A stretch of DNA of 64,000 bases from contig NZ_CP101824.1 of NCBI RefSeq assembly GCF_024498195.1, positions 1,302,001 through 1,366,000 on the forward strand, in the 5' to 3' direction. Every line of letters begins with the position of its first letter. Positions within the stretch are counted from its first letter, which is position 1. Position numbers and translations under genes: made by a program. Source of the stretch: Halovivax cerinus. GTDB taxonomy: Archaea; Halobacteriota; Halobacteria; Halobacteriales; Natrialbaceae. This document shows positions 43,148 through 52,594 of the stretch, piece after piece. Under the pieces are notes generated by a model. The model was not told the origin of the DNA. It did not search any database and saw only the letters and a list, made by a program, of their open reading frames with translations.

Positions 43148-44871
43148 CCGACTCGAACACCACGGCGACGGATATCGATCCGGCGACGATCGAGGTCGTC
43201 AGGAATTACTTCAGTTCCGCCGGGGAGGAGATGCACAACACCCTGGTCCGCACCGCGTACAACACGATCATCTACGAGATCCTGGACTTCGGGATCACCC
43301 TGTACGACAAGGACCTGACGTTGATCGCGGACTCGCCGGGGCTGTCGATGTTCCTCGGTTCGAACGACTTCGGGATCGAGAAGGGCGTCGAGCGGATCGG
43401 CGAGGAGAACCTAGAACCCGGCGACATCGTCTTCCTCAACTACCCGTACTGGAGCTCGGGCCACGTCTTCGACGTGTTGCTCTTCGCGCCGTACTTCCGG
43501 GACGGAGAGATCATCGGGTACGGCGCGATCCGCGCCCACTGGCTCGACCTCGGCGCGAAGGACGACGCCTACATTCTGGACTCGACGGACGTCCATCAGG
43601 AAGGGCTGTTGATGCCGGGCGTGAAGATCTACAAGGGTGGCGAACCCGACGAGGAACTCCACGACATCCTGCGGTACAACTCGCGGCTCCCGAACAAGGT
43701 CATCGGCGACCTGAACGCGCAGGTCGCCGCGCTCCGCGTCGGCGAACGGCGGATGGTCGAAGTCCACGAGAAGTACGGGACCGACACCGTCGAGGCGTGT
43801 ATCGACCGGATCTTAGATCACGGCGAAGCGACCGTTCGCGAGAAACTCCGGGAACTGCCGGACGGAACGTGGTACGCGGAGGATTACGTCGACGACGACG
43901 GCATCACCGACGAACTCGTGAAGATCGGCCTGGAGGTGACGATCGACGGGGACGAGTTCACCGTCGACTTCACCCCGTCTGCGGACGCGGCCGAGGGTCC
44001 GATCAACGTCCCGCTGGGCGTGACCCAGACCGTCGCGAAACTGGTGTTGAAGATCCTGACGACGCCGGAGGAGCCGCCGAACGGCGGCCACTACCGGCCG
44101 TCGAACGTCGTCGCACCGGAGGGCAACCTCTTCCACGCGACGTATCCCGCCCCGACGTTCACTCTGTGGCCGGCCATCCACAGCATCGACGTCGTCTTCA
44201 AAGCGCTGTCACAGGCCATCCCGGAACAGGTCGCGGCCAGTTCGGGCGCCGACCTCATCTCGCTCATGATCTACGGGGAGCACCCGGAGACCGGCCAGCG
44301 GTTCGTCGAGGCCACCGACGAGGGCGTCGGGTGGGGCGCGTTCACCGGACACGACGGCGAACACGCGCTCATGCACATCAGCGAATCGCGCGTGAAGAAC
44401 ATCCCGACCGAGGTCTTCGAACACAAGGTTCCGATGCTCGTAGAGAGCTACGGATTGCGCCAGGACTCGGGCGGTGTCGGCGAGTACCGCGGCGGTATCG
44501 GCGCCGAACGCGAGTACCGGTTTACGGCTCCGGTCGGCGCGCTGACGGTCTGTAAGAACGCCAAGACCGAACGCTGGGGCGTCGGCGAGGGCGAAGCCGG
44601 TGCGAAACACGACATGGTCTGGTTCCCTGACTCGGAGAAGGAACTCCACGCCGGGACGCACCGCGACGAATTCGAAGCGGACGAGAAGATCCACATCAAA
44701 GCCGGGGGCGGTGGCGGGTACGGTGATCCGTACGACCGCGACCCCGAGGCGGTCCGAATGGACGTAAAGAACGGGTACGTCTCGCGAGAGGCCGCCCGCG
44801 AGGAGTACGGCGTCGCGGTCACTGAAGACGGCGAACTCGACGTCGACGAAACCGAGTCGCTCCGGTCGTAA
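43144..44871 (+). CDS. hyuB: Hydantoinase/oxoprolinase subunit B (first copy)
   Basis: A 575-residue HyuB. Landmarks are VVRNYFSSAGEEMHNTLVRTAYNTIIYE, LVLNYPYWSSGHVFDVLLF-like LNYPYWSSGHVFDV, RAHWLDLGAKDDAYILDST, LGDLNAQVAALRVGERRM and a glycine-rich C-terminal KAGGGGGYGDPYDRDPEAV. It is the catalytic partner of the preceding HyuA. It resembles the HyuB copies at 59626 and 62171 much more than the one at 56641, so two HyuB lineages coexist here. Confidence 0.92.
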   Translation: MTDSNTTATDIDPATIEVVRNYFSSAGEEMHNTLVRTAYNTIIYEILDFGITLYDKDLTLIADSPGLSMFLGSNDFGIEKGVERIGEENLEPGDIVFLNYPYWSSGHVFDVLLFAPYFRDGEIIGYGAIRAHWLDLGAKDDAYILDSTDVHQEGLLMPGVKIYKGGEPDEELHDILRYNSRLPNKVIGDLNAQVAALRVGERRMVEVHEKYGTDTVEACIDRILDHGEATVREKLRELPDGTWYAEDYVDDDGITDELVKIGLEVTIDGDEFTVDFTPSADAAEGPINVPLGVTQTVAKLVLKILTTPEEPPNGGHYRPSNVVAPEGNLFHATYPAPTFTLWPAIHSIDVVFKALSQAIPEQVAASSGADLISLMIYGEHPETGQRFVEATDEGVGWGAFTGHDGEHALMHISESRVKNIPTEVFEHKVPMLVESYGLRQDSGGVGEYRGGIGAEREYRFTAPVGALTVCKNAKTERWGVGEGEAGAKHDMVWFPDSEKELHAGTHRDEFEADEKIHIKAGGGGGYGDPYDRDPEAVRMDVKNGYVSREAAREEYGVAVTEDGELDVDETESLRS

Positions 44872-45130
44872 CCGACTCGATAACCGGTCCGTCTCCGAAC
44901 CGGTGACCGACTCCCGTTCGGATCCGTCTCGCGGATCGGCGTCGTTTCCACAGATTGGTTGCTGCCTCGTGCCCGTCGCACACCCATCGGAGCCGTCCCA
45001 CGACGGCTGTGGTGTACTGCCCGTGATCGCGTTCGGGCGGCGATGGGAGCGGGGACGGCGAACGAGACCGGCCGTTCCGTGACGATCTCGGATCTCTCGC
45101 CGTTATAACAGTGCCGAAAATTGACAGTAA

Positions 45131-45140
45131 GTTTATATTT
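45131..45140 (+). promoter_or_regulatory. TATA box of the proline racemase-family gene
   Basis: GTTTATATTT is 23-32 bases before the ATG at 45163. The other bases of the gap after HyuB show only loose ACCGGT repeats. Confidence 0.6.
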
Positions 45141-45162
45141 CTACGGGTGCGTGTCTTCGACC

Positions 45163-46155
45163 ATGGAGACGAGCCACGCGTTCAGCACCGTCGAAACGCA
45201 CACGGCCGGGGAACCGACCCGGATAATCACCGACGGGATCACCTTCTCGTCGGGAGACAAGACGACGGCCGACTACCGTCGGGAGTTCGAAGCGGAGTTC
45301 GACTGGATCCGCCGGTTGCTCGTCAAGGAACCGCGTGGCCACGACGATATGTTCGGCGCGGTGCCCGTCCCGACGGCGACCCCCGAGGCCGATATCGGTC
45401 TGTTCTTCCTCACGAACGACGGCTACCTGGATATGTGCGGCCACGGGACGATCGGCGCCGTCACTGCTTTCGTCGAACTGGGCCGGTTGCCGGTCCAGGA
45501 GACGATCACCGTCGAGACGCCGGCCGGGCTCATCGAGACGCGCCCGCAGGTGGACGACGGATCCGTCACGAGCGTCGCGTTCCAGAACGTCGACGCGTTC
45601 GTTCACGACTCGTTCGAGGTGACGCTCAGCACGGGGTCGACCGTCGACGTCGACGTCGTCTACGGCGGCAACTACCTGGCGCTCGTCGACGCGTCGGCGC
45701 TCGAGTGTTCCCTCTCCCGATCGAACACCCAGCGGTTGATCGAACTCGGCAGTGAGATCCGCGACCTGGTCAACGAGCGCACGAGAATCCGCCACCCGAC
45801 GACGGACGAGCCGGCGACGGTCGACCTCACGGAGTTCTACGCCCACGAGGACGGAGTGGACCGAAACGTCACCGTGTTCGCGAACGGCTCCATCGACAGG
45901 TCCCCCTGTGGGACTGGGACGTCAGCGAAGATGGCGCTGCTGTACGAGCGCGGAGACCTGGCCGTCGGCGAACCGTACCGGCACCGAAGCATCATCGACA
46001 CCGAATTCGAGGGATCTATCGCGACGGCGCGCACCGTCGACGACCGGGACGTCGTCGCGCCGGAGATTCGCGGGTCGGCGTACATCATCGCTCGGAACCA
46101 GTTCTACCTCAACCCCGACGACCCGATCGTAGGATTCAGTCTCGCCGACGCCTAA
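45163..46155 (+). CDS. Proline racemase/4-hydroxyproline 2-epimerase family protein
   Basis: A 330-residue enzyme of the proline racemase superfamily. The THTAGEP motif is at 12-18. Both catalytic cysteines are present: C92 in DMCGHGTIG and C249 in DRSPCGTGTSA. Two cysteines favour a racemase or epimerase (proline racemase or hydroxyproline 2-epimerase). In trans-3-hydroxyproline dehydratases one of them is replaced, usually by threonine. With PRODH, the Opp importer and an ornithine-cyclodeaminase-like reductase nearby, hydroxyproline or D-proline metabolism is plausible. It has its own TATA box. ATG 45163 was chosen. Confidence 0.9.
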   Translation: METSHAFSTVETHTAGEPTRIITDGITFSSGDKTTADYRREFEAEFDWIRRLLVKEPRGHDDMFGAVPVPTATPEADIGLFFLTNDGYLDMCGHGTIGAVTAFVELGRLPVQETITVETPAGLIETRPQVDDGSVTSVAFQNVDAFVHDSFEVTLSTGSTVDVDVVYGGNYLALVDASALECSLSRSNTQRLIELGSEIRDLVNERTRIRHPTTDEPATVDLTEFYAHEDGVDRNVTVFANGSIDRSPCGTGTSAKMALLYERGDLAVGEPYRHRSIIDTEFEGSIATARTVDDRDVVAPEIRGSAYIIARNQFYLNPDDPIVGFSLADA

Positions 46156-46197
46156 TACAGCGACCGGTCGTGCATACCGTCACCGAAATCGTGTCCC

Positions 46198-46209
46198 TAT
46201 ATATGTATC
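46198..46209 (+). promoter_or_regulatory. TATA box of the peptide ABC importer operon
   Basis: CTATATATGTAT lies about 52-63 bases before the ATG at 46261, implying a leader of about 30 bases. A second weaker element (GGTTTAAG) is closer, near 46219. Confidence 0.5.
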
Positions 46210-46260
46210 TTTGCGAAGGTTTAAGTGAGTTCGACCGACTCCCTGTGATAGAGTATCCAG

Positions 46261-47913
46261 ATGGGTGTGTCCAAATCACAGAGTGAATCCCGCAGAGAGT
46301 TCCTCACGTACGCCGGTGTTGGCGGTGGAACGCTCCTGCTCGCTGGGTGTACCGGTAACCAGACGAACGGCGACGACAACGGCGGTGGCGGCGACTCGCA
46401 GACGTTTACGTACACGACGACGATCACACCGAGCACGATCGACCCCCACAGGGTGTCGGACGAACTCGAGTCGATCTTCGCCCACAACGTCTACGATCCG
46501 CTGCTGTACTACACGCCGGATACCCCGCCGGAGACGAAGCCGTGGCTGGCCGAAGACTGGGAGGTCAGCGACGACAACCAGACGTACACGTTCTACCTCC
46601 GCGACGACGCGACGTTCCACAACGGTGACGACGTGACCGCTGAGGACGTCGCCTTCTCCGTCGAACGCCTCATGACGATGAACCAGGGCTTCTCGTTCAT
46701 GTTCTCGGGCGTGCTGGAACCCGACGCCGTCACGGCGGTCGACGACAAGACCGCCGAGATCACCCTCACGTCGCAGTACGCGCCGTTCATCTCGGCGCTC
46801 CCGTTCCTGTTCATCGCGAACGCGAACCAGATCCGGGACAACGCATCGGCCGACGGCGAGTACGGCGACATGGGCGACTACGGCACGGAGTGGCTCGAGA
46901 GCAATACCGCCGGGTCGGGGCCCTACGAGATGACCGGGCGGACCCGTCAGTCGTCGATCGACCACCGCATGCACGACGACTGGTGGGGCGAGTTCGCCGA
47001 CGGCGACGCGTACGAGGAGTTCGTCATCGACATGACGCCCGAGGTGTCGACCGCGGCAGGGAAGATCCGTGAGGGCGAGGCGCAGCTCTCGGATCAGTAC
47101 CTCCCGCTCGATACCTTCCGGGAACTCGATCAGCGCGACGACGTCCGCGTGAGCGTCGAGACGACGTTCACGCCGATGTACCTCTTCATGCACAACCAGA
47201 AGGCGCCGTTCGACGACATCAACGTCCGGAAGGCGATGGCTCACGCCTTCGACTACGAACAGTTGATCGACGGCATCATGAACGGGGACTCGGAGCAGAT
47301 GCAGGGGCCGCTCCCGAGCGCCATGTGGGGCCACAACGACGATCTCGACGTGTACAGCAAGGATCTCGACCGCGCGAAGGAACTGCTCGATCAGTCCCAG
47401 TACAGCGGGAGCGATCTCGACTTCACCTACACGTACGTCACCGGCCTCTCCATCAGGGAGAACATGGGGCTCATGCTTCAGAGCGACCTGAACGAGATCG
47501 GCGTCGACGTAGAGATCACGGCCGAACCGTGGTCGCGCATCACCTCGATGCACCAGAACATCGACGAGTCGCCCCAGATGACGTCGACGGTGCTGAGCTT
47601 CAGCTACGCGGACCCGGACAACTTCCTCTACCCCGCGTGGCACAGTAGCTCCCACGGGAGCTGGCAGAGCGGCTCCTGGTACAGCAACGATCGCGTCGAC
47701 GAACTGTTAGACGAGGCGCGCCAGACGGTCATGCAGGAAGACCGCGTTCCACTCTACGAGGAGGCCCAGCAACTCATCAACGAGGACATGCCTGCGGTCT
47801 TTACGATGAACCAGGCGACGCGGTACGCCGTCCGGGAGAGCGTGCAGGGATTCAGCGACAACGGACTGGTCGGCTACCTGCAGACGCCCCACCGGTTCAC
47901 TCACGAGTCCTGA
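46261..47913 (+). CDS. Dipeptide/oligopeptide ABC importer, substrate-binding Tat lipoprotein
   Basis: A 550-residue solute-binding protein (SBP family 5). The N-terminus SRREFLTYAGVGGGTLLLAGC combines a Tat twin-arginine with a lipobox cysteine, the usual haloarchaeal export route. The mature part has the family signature DDATFHNGDDVTAEDVAFSVERL and VRKAMAHAFDYEQLIDGIM. It captures peptides or similar solutes (the family also binds opines, nickel and hydantoin-like compounds) for the permease pair that follows. It is the first of five importer genes. Confidence 0.93.
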   Translation: MGVSKSQSESRREFLTYAGVGGGTLLLAGCTGNQTNGDDNGGGGDSQTFTYTTTITPSTIDPHRVSDELESIFAHNVYDPLLYYTPDTPPETKPWLAEDWEVSDDNQTYTFYLRDDATFHNGDDVTAEDVAFSVERLMTMNQGFSFMFSGVLEPDAVTAVDDKTAEITLTSQYAPFISALPFLFIANANQIRDNASADGEYGDMGDYGTEWLESNTAGSGPYEMTGRTRQSSIDHRMHDDWWGEFADGDAYEEFVIDMTPEVSTAAGKIREGEAQLSDQYLPLDTFRELDQRDDVRVSVETTFTPMYLFMHNQKAPFDDINVRKAMAHAFDYEQLIDGIMNGDSEQMQGPLPSAMWGHNDDLDVYSKDLDRAKELLDQSQYSGSDLDFTYTYVTGLSIRENMGLMLQSDLNEIGVDVEITAEPWSRITSMHQNIDESPQMTSTVLSFSYADPDNFLYPAWHSSSHGSWQSGSWYSNDRVDELLDEARQTVMQEDRVPLYEEAQQLINEDMPAVFTMNQATRYAVRESVQGFSDNGLVGYLQTPHRFTHES

Positions 47914-48018
47914 CTCCATGCCACCCAGGAGTCGTCCCCGCTTCCGGACCACGGTCGCCTGCACCGACGACCGATCGTACGATCGAGTGTCGAATACGGT
48001 GTATAGAGGATATATACG

Positions 48019-49044
48019 ATGAGCTACAGAGGATACCTGATCAGACGGGCACTCTCCATCATCCCGGTGTTCTTCGGAGTGACGATGCTGATCTTCGCGC
48101 TCGCCCGCGTCATCCCCGGCGCCCCCGCGCGCCAGGCGCTCGGACCGCGAGCGAGCGACGAAGCCGTCCAGCAGCTTCGGGACCAGCTGGGGTTGAACGA
48201 ACCGATATGGCAACAGTACATCAACTACATGAGCGGCCTGTTGCGGGGGGATCTCGGTCAGTCGCTGACGACGAGTCAGAACGTCACGAGCGACCTGATC
48301 GAGTTCTTCCCCGCGACGTTCGAACTGACGACCACCGCGATGCTCCTGGCGATCCTCTTCGGCGTCCCGCTTGGCGTCTACGCCGGCCAGAACAAAGACC
48401 AGCTCGGGGACAACGCCAGCCGCGGGTTCGCGTTCATGGCCGTCTCGCTACCCCGGTTCTGGGCGGGGATTCTCCTCCAGTTGTTCTTTGCGTTCCAGCT
48501 CGGATTGCTCCCGTCGACCGGTCGGATCGGGAGCGGCTTTGCACTCCCCGAGACAGTGACGGGACTCTTGCTGGTCGACAGCCTCCTCGCGTTGAACTTC
48601 ACGGCCTTCTTCAGCGCCGCACAGCACCTCGCGCTCCCGGCGATCACACTCGCACTCGCGCCGATGGCCGACATCGCGAGGCTCACGCGCTCAAGCTTCA
48701 TCGAGGAGTTCAACACGGATTACGTCGAGGGCCTGCAGACCCACGGCGTGCCGGGTAAGCTCATCGCCTACAAGTACGTCCTCAAGAAGTCCTTCGCCTC
48801 GACGCTGACGATCATCGGGCTTGACTACGGGGCGTTGCTGGGATCGGCGTTCCTCGTCGAGATCGTCTTCTCCTGGCCAGGGATGGCCCGATACGGCGTC
48901 AACGCCATCCTCAACACCGACATCAACGCCATCGTCGGCGTCACGCTGGTGATCAGCCTCGGGTTCCTCCTCGCGAACTTCGTCGTCGACGTCCTGTACG
49001 GCTACTTCGACCCGCGGGTTCGGCTCAGAGGTGAGAGCGGATGA
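48019..49044 (+). CDS. Peptide ABC importer permease, DppB type
   Basis: A 341-residue permease with six TM helices. The N-terminus YRGYLIRRALSIIPVFFGVTMLIF and the linker DQLGLNEPIWQQYINYMSGLLRGDLGQSL are DppB-specific. The inner-membrane EAA loop is VEGLQTHGVPGKLIAYKYVL, which contacts the ATPases. It overlaps the next permease by four bases. Confidence 0.93.
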   Translation: MSYRGYLIRRALSIIPVFFGVTMLIFALARVIPGAPARQALGPRASDEAVQQLRDQLGLNEPIWQQYINYMSGLLRGDLGQSLTTSQNVTSDLIEFFPATFELTTTAMLLAILFGVPLGVYAGQNKDQLGDNASRGFAFMAVSLPRFWAGILLQLFFAFQLGLLPSTGRIGSGFALPETVTGLLLVDSLLALNFTAFFSAAQHLALPAITLALAPMADIARLTRSSFIEEFNTDYVEGLQTHGVPGKLIAYKYVLKKSFASTLTIIGLDYGALLGSAFLVEIVFSWPGMARYGVNAILNTDINAIVGVTLVISLGFLLANFVVDVLYGYFDPRVRLRGESG

Positions 49045-49955
49045 GCGACACCTCTTCGACTCGCGAGGAGTCGCTGCGCGAGTCGCTCGACCGACGCCTC
49101 GACCGGCTGGACCGCATCGTCTACCGGTTCCGCCAGAACCCCGCGTCCGTTCTGGGACTCGGCATCATCCTGTTTCTGGTGCTGGTCGCGCTCTTCGCGC
49201 CGGTCATCGCGCCGTACCCACAGGACGCCGGGTACGGGGGCGATCCCGCGGTCCACTTCGACCAGCAGTTAGAACCGCCGTCCGCAGAGCACGTCTTTGG
49301 CACCGACAACTCGGGCCGAGACATCTTCTCGCGGGTCGTCTTCGGGACCCGCCTGTCGCTCCGCATCGGCGCCGCGGTCCTCGGCTTCGCGATCGGCGTC
49401 GGCGTTCCGGTCGGTCTCATCGCGGGCTACATGGGCGGGCCGGTGAGCGTCGGACTCATGCGGCTGGCCGACGTGTTCCTCGCCGTTCCGCCGCTGGTGA
49501 TCGCGCTGACGGTCAGCGTGGCCTTAGAACCCAGCCTCCAGAACGTGATGATCGCGCTGGCGGTGGTGTGGTGGCCGTGGTACGCCAGACTCGTCTACGG
49601 GGAGGTGATATCGGTCAAAGAGGAGGCGTTCGTGGAGGCGAGCCGCGGCATCGGCGCCAGTACGCCGCGGATCGTCCTCCGCGAGATCCTCCCGAACGTT
49701 CTCGCGCCGATCACGGTGAAGTTCAGCCTCGACATGGGCTACGCGATCATCATCGGTGCCGGGCTCGGCTTCCTCGGACTCGGGGCCCAGCCGCCCACGC
49801 CGGAGTGGGGGACAATGATCAGCCAGGGTCGCGCCTTCCTCCCCGGGAGCTGGTGGTACTCGACGTTCCCGGGACTGGCCATCTTCCTGGCCGTCCTCGG
49901 GTTTAACTTCCTCGGAGACGGACTGCGCGACATGTTCGACACGGAGGTGAACTGA
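49041..49955 (+). CDS. Peptide ABC importer permease, DppC type
   Basis: A 304-residue permease. It has the DppC N-terminus (RFRQNPASVLGLGIILFLVLVALFAP), HVFGTDNSGRDIFSRVVFGTRLS, and the EAA loop YGEVISVKEEAFVEASRGIGAS. GLGFLGLGAQPPTPEWGTMI is the characteristic C-terminal motif. It pairs with the DppB-type protein. Confidence 0.93.
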   Translation: MSDTSSTREESLRESLDRRLDRLDRIVYRFRQNPASVLGLGIILFLVLVALFAPVIAPYPQDAGYGGDPAVHFDQQLEPPSAEHVFGTDNSGRDIFSRVVFGTRLSLRIGAAVLGFAIGVGVPVGLIAGYMGGPVSVGLMRLADVFLAVPPLVIALTVSVALEPSLQNVMIALAVVWWPWYARLVYGEVISVKEEAFVEASRGIGASTPRIVLREILPNVLAPITVKFSLDMGYAIIIGAGLGFLGLGAQPPTPEWGTMISQGRAFLPGSWWYSTFPGLAIFLAVLGFNFLGDGLRDMFDTEVN

Positions 49956-49956
49956 G

Positions 49957-51102
49957 ATGGCGGACCCTATCGTCGAGGTGGACGATCTGAAGATCCACTT
50001 CGACACCTACGAGGGACGCCACCGCGTCTTGGACGGCGTGAACCTCACCATCGAGGAAGGTGAGACCGTCGCGCTGGTCGGCGAGACCGGCTGCGGGAAG
50101 AGCGTCACCGGCAAGTCCATCATGGGGACGCTGAAGCGCCCGCCGGCGGAGGTCGTCTCCGGCGAGATCAGGTACCGGGGGACGGAGGTACTCGGCGACC
50201 CCGAGGCCCACGACCGGGTCAAACGGGAGGAGATGAGCATGATCTTCCAGGATCCGATGACCTACCTCAGCCCGGTCTTCACGATCGGGGACATCATGTC
50301 CGACATCTACCGCTACAGCGGCGAGTCGGGCCTCTCCTGGCCGGGGCTCCTAAAGGAGCTGCTCGGATTCGCCGGCGGCGACGAGGCGGAGATCCGCGAG
50401 CGAAACGTCGAACTACTCCGTCAGATGGAGATCTCGAACCCGGAGGGGGTTCTCGATAAGTACCCCGCCGAACTCTCGGGCGGGATGCGCCAGCGCATCC
50501 TCATCGCCATGGCGTTGATGAACGAACCGAAGTTCCTCATCGCCGACGAGCCGACGACGGCGCTCGACGTGACCGTTCAGGACCAGATCCTCGGTCTGAT
50601 AACCGAACGGGTCGAGCAAGAGAACCTCTCGATGCTGTACATCACGCACAACCTGGGCGTCGCCAGGGAGATCGCAGACCGCATCTACGTGATGTACGGC
50701 GGCAACATCGTCGAGAGCGGCCCCGCCGACAGGGTGTTCGACGATCCGCGCCACCCCTACACCGTCGGCCTGCTCGAATCGATCCCCAAGCTGACCGGTC
50801 TGGAGGGCTCTGGCATCGACGGGAGCATCCCCGACTACACCGACCCGCCGACGGGCTGTCGCTTCAACCCGCGCTGTCCCGCCTACATGGCGGGCGAGTG
50901 CGACGCCGCCGATCCGGAGCCTGTCGCGGTCGGCGACGACCACGAGGCTGCGTGCTTCCTCTACGACGAGTCGATGACGCCGGAGGAGACGATCGCGGTC
51001 GCAGAGCGGGACATCACCTACGTCGCGGACGACGCGGCGTCGACCGACGACGCACAGACGAACGCGATCGCCGGCGAGGTGCCGGCGGAGGACCAGCAAT
51101 GA
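49957..51102 (+). CDS. Peptide ABC importer ATPase, DppD/OppD type
   Basis: A 381-residue ATPase. Walker A GETGCGKS is near residues 42-49, the signature LSGGMRQRILIAMAL near 170, and Walker B LIADEPTTALD near 190. The C-terminal oligopeptide-transporter extension has a Cys-rich PTGCRFNPRCPAYMAGEC that in homologues can hold an iron-sulfur cluster. It starts one base after the DppC stop and overlaps the DppF start by four bases. Confidence 0.93.
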   Translation: MADPIVEVDDLKIHFDTYEGRHRVLDGVNLTIEEGETVALVGETGCGKSVTGKSIMGTLKRPPAEVVSGEIRYRGTEVLGDPEAHDRVKREEMSMIFQDPMTYLSPVFTIGDIMSDIYRYSGESGLSWPGLLKELLGFAGGDEAEIRERNVELLRQMEISNPEGVLDKYPAELSGGMRQRILIAMALMNEPKFLIADEPTTALDVTVQDQILGLITERVEQENLSMLYITHNLGVAREIADRIYVMYGGNIVESGPADRVFDDPRHPYTVGLLESIPKLTGLEGSGIDGSIPDYTDPPTGCRFNPRCPAYMAGECDAADPEPVAVGDDHEAACFLYDESMTPEETIAVAERDITYVADDAASTDDAQTNAIAGEVPAEDQQ

Positions 51103-52190
51103 GCGAGAACGTATCCGCAGACGCCACCCGCGAATCGACGGAGTCATCGCCACTCGTCCAGGTTCGCGACCTGACGAAGCACTACCCGATACACGGCGGC
51201 ATCTTGAAGCGCCAGACCGGAGCGGTCCGGGCCGTCAACGGGGTCTCCTTCGACATCGAGGCGGGCGAGACGTTCGCGATCGTCGGGGAGAGTGGCTGCG
51301 GGAAGACGACGCTCGGAAAGACCGTCGCCCGCCTGCTCGAACCGACGAGCGGCGAGATCCGGTTCGACGGCACGGACATCGCTCCCCTCTCGAAGCGACA
51401 GCTGAAGTCCCACCGCAAGGACATCCAGGTCGTCTACCAGGACCCGTCGTCGTCGCTGAACCCGCGTCGGCGCATCGGGAAGATCATCGCCGAACCGCTC
51501 GTGGTCCACGACATCGGGACCAAGGCGGAGCGTCGGGAGCGCGTCGTCGAGGTGATGGAGCGCGTCGACCTGCCCGAAGACTTCAGGCACCGCTACCCGA
51601 ACGCCCTCTCGGGCGGACAACAACAGCGCGTGGCCATCGCGCGAGCGCTCGTCGTCAATCCCAAGTTCGTCGTTCTCGACGAACCGACGAGCGCGCTCGA
51701 CGTCAGCGTGCAGGCCAAGTTCATCTCACTGTTGGAGGAACTCCAGGTGGAACTGGACATCACCTACCTCGTCATCAGTCACAACCTGAGCCTGGTGAAG
51801 AACATCGCCGATCGGATCGGCGTCATGTACCTGGGTGAGTTCATGGAGGTGACCGACAGCGATCGCCTGTTCCGCGACCCACTGAACCCGTACACGGAAC
51901 AGCTCCTCTCGGCGATCCCGGTCGTGGACTCGGCGGAATCCGAATACATTCCGAAGAAGATCGACATCGAGGGCGAACCGCCGGACCCCGCGGACCCGCC
52001 CGCGGGCTGTCCGTTCCACCCCCGATGTCACAGGCGTGTCGACGCCTGCGACGAGGTCCACCCGGATCTGGTCGAGGAGGACCCCGATCACACCGTTCGC
52101 TGCCTCCTCTACGAGGGCGACCACGACGAGGAGGTCCTCGAGTACACGACCGAAGAAGAACGGACACAACGCCGCACCGACGCCACGTAG
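51099..52190 (+). CDS. Peptide ABC importer ATPase, DppF/OppF type
   Basis: A 363-residue ATPase. The OppF-type N-terminus [20 protein letters not shown] is followed by Walker [12 protein letters not shown], the signature [15 protein letters not shown] and Walker [16 protein letters not shown]. The C-terminal Cys motif is [17 protein letters not shown]. It completes a five-gene importer. I chose the ATG at 51099 over a longer frame that starts inside the preceding gene. A 47-base repeat array follows its stop. Confidence 0.93.
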   Translation: MSENVSADATRESTESSPLVQVRDLTKHYPIHGGILKRQTGAVRAVNGVSFDIEAGETFAIVGESGCGKTTLGKTVARLLEPTSGEIRFDGTDIAPLSKRQLKSHRKDIQVVYQDPSSSLNPRRRIGKIIAEPLVVHDIGTKAERRERVVEVMERVDLPEDFRHRYPNALSGGQQQRVAIARALVVNPKFVVLDEPTSALDVSVQAKFISLLEELQVELDITYLVISHNLSLVKNIADRIGVMYLGEFMEVTDSDRLFRDPLNPYTEQLLSAIPVVDSAESEYIPKKIDIEGEPPDPADPPAGCPFHPRCHRRVDACDEVHPDLVEEDPDHTVRCLLYEGDHDEEVLEYTTEEERTQRRTDAT

Positions 52191-52252
52191 GCGCGGTCCG
52201 TCGTCAGCGCGCCGCTGAACACCCTCGACGCTGGCGAAGCGGTACACCCCAT

Positions 52253-52450
52253 CATCTCTGCACGCACCCCACACCTCTCGTCTCTCTACGGACACCCCAC
52301 TGCTCTCTCTGCGGGCACCCCACACCGGACTCTCTACGGACACCCACTACTCCCTCTGCGGGCACCCCACACCGGACTCTCTACGGACACCCACTACTCC
52401 CTCTGCGGGCACCCCTCACCGGACTCTCTACGGACACCCCACTACACCGA
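52253..52450. repeat. 47-base tandem repeat, about four copies
   Basis: The marker CTCTCTACGGACACCC begins at 52282, 52330, 52377 and 52424 (spacing 48, 47, 47). Between markers each unit carries a CTCTGCGGGCACCCC segment. The array follows the importer operon. No gene is visible in the 404-base gap up to the second hyuA stop. Confidence 0.9.
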
Positions 52451-52594
52451 ACACTCTCACTGTGGTTTCCGCGCCAGTTCTTTCGGGCTGATCGACCCGT
52501 CTCCTGATCAGTCACACCGAGTGCGTGACAGAGAGCAGCGTCACCGGCGGAGAATCGAGCCCGTACCGCCTCAGATGGACGCGACCGGCACGGG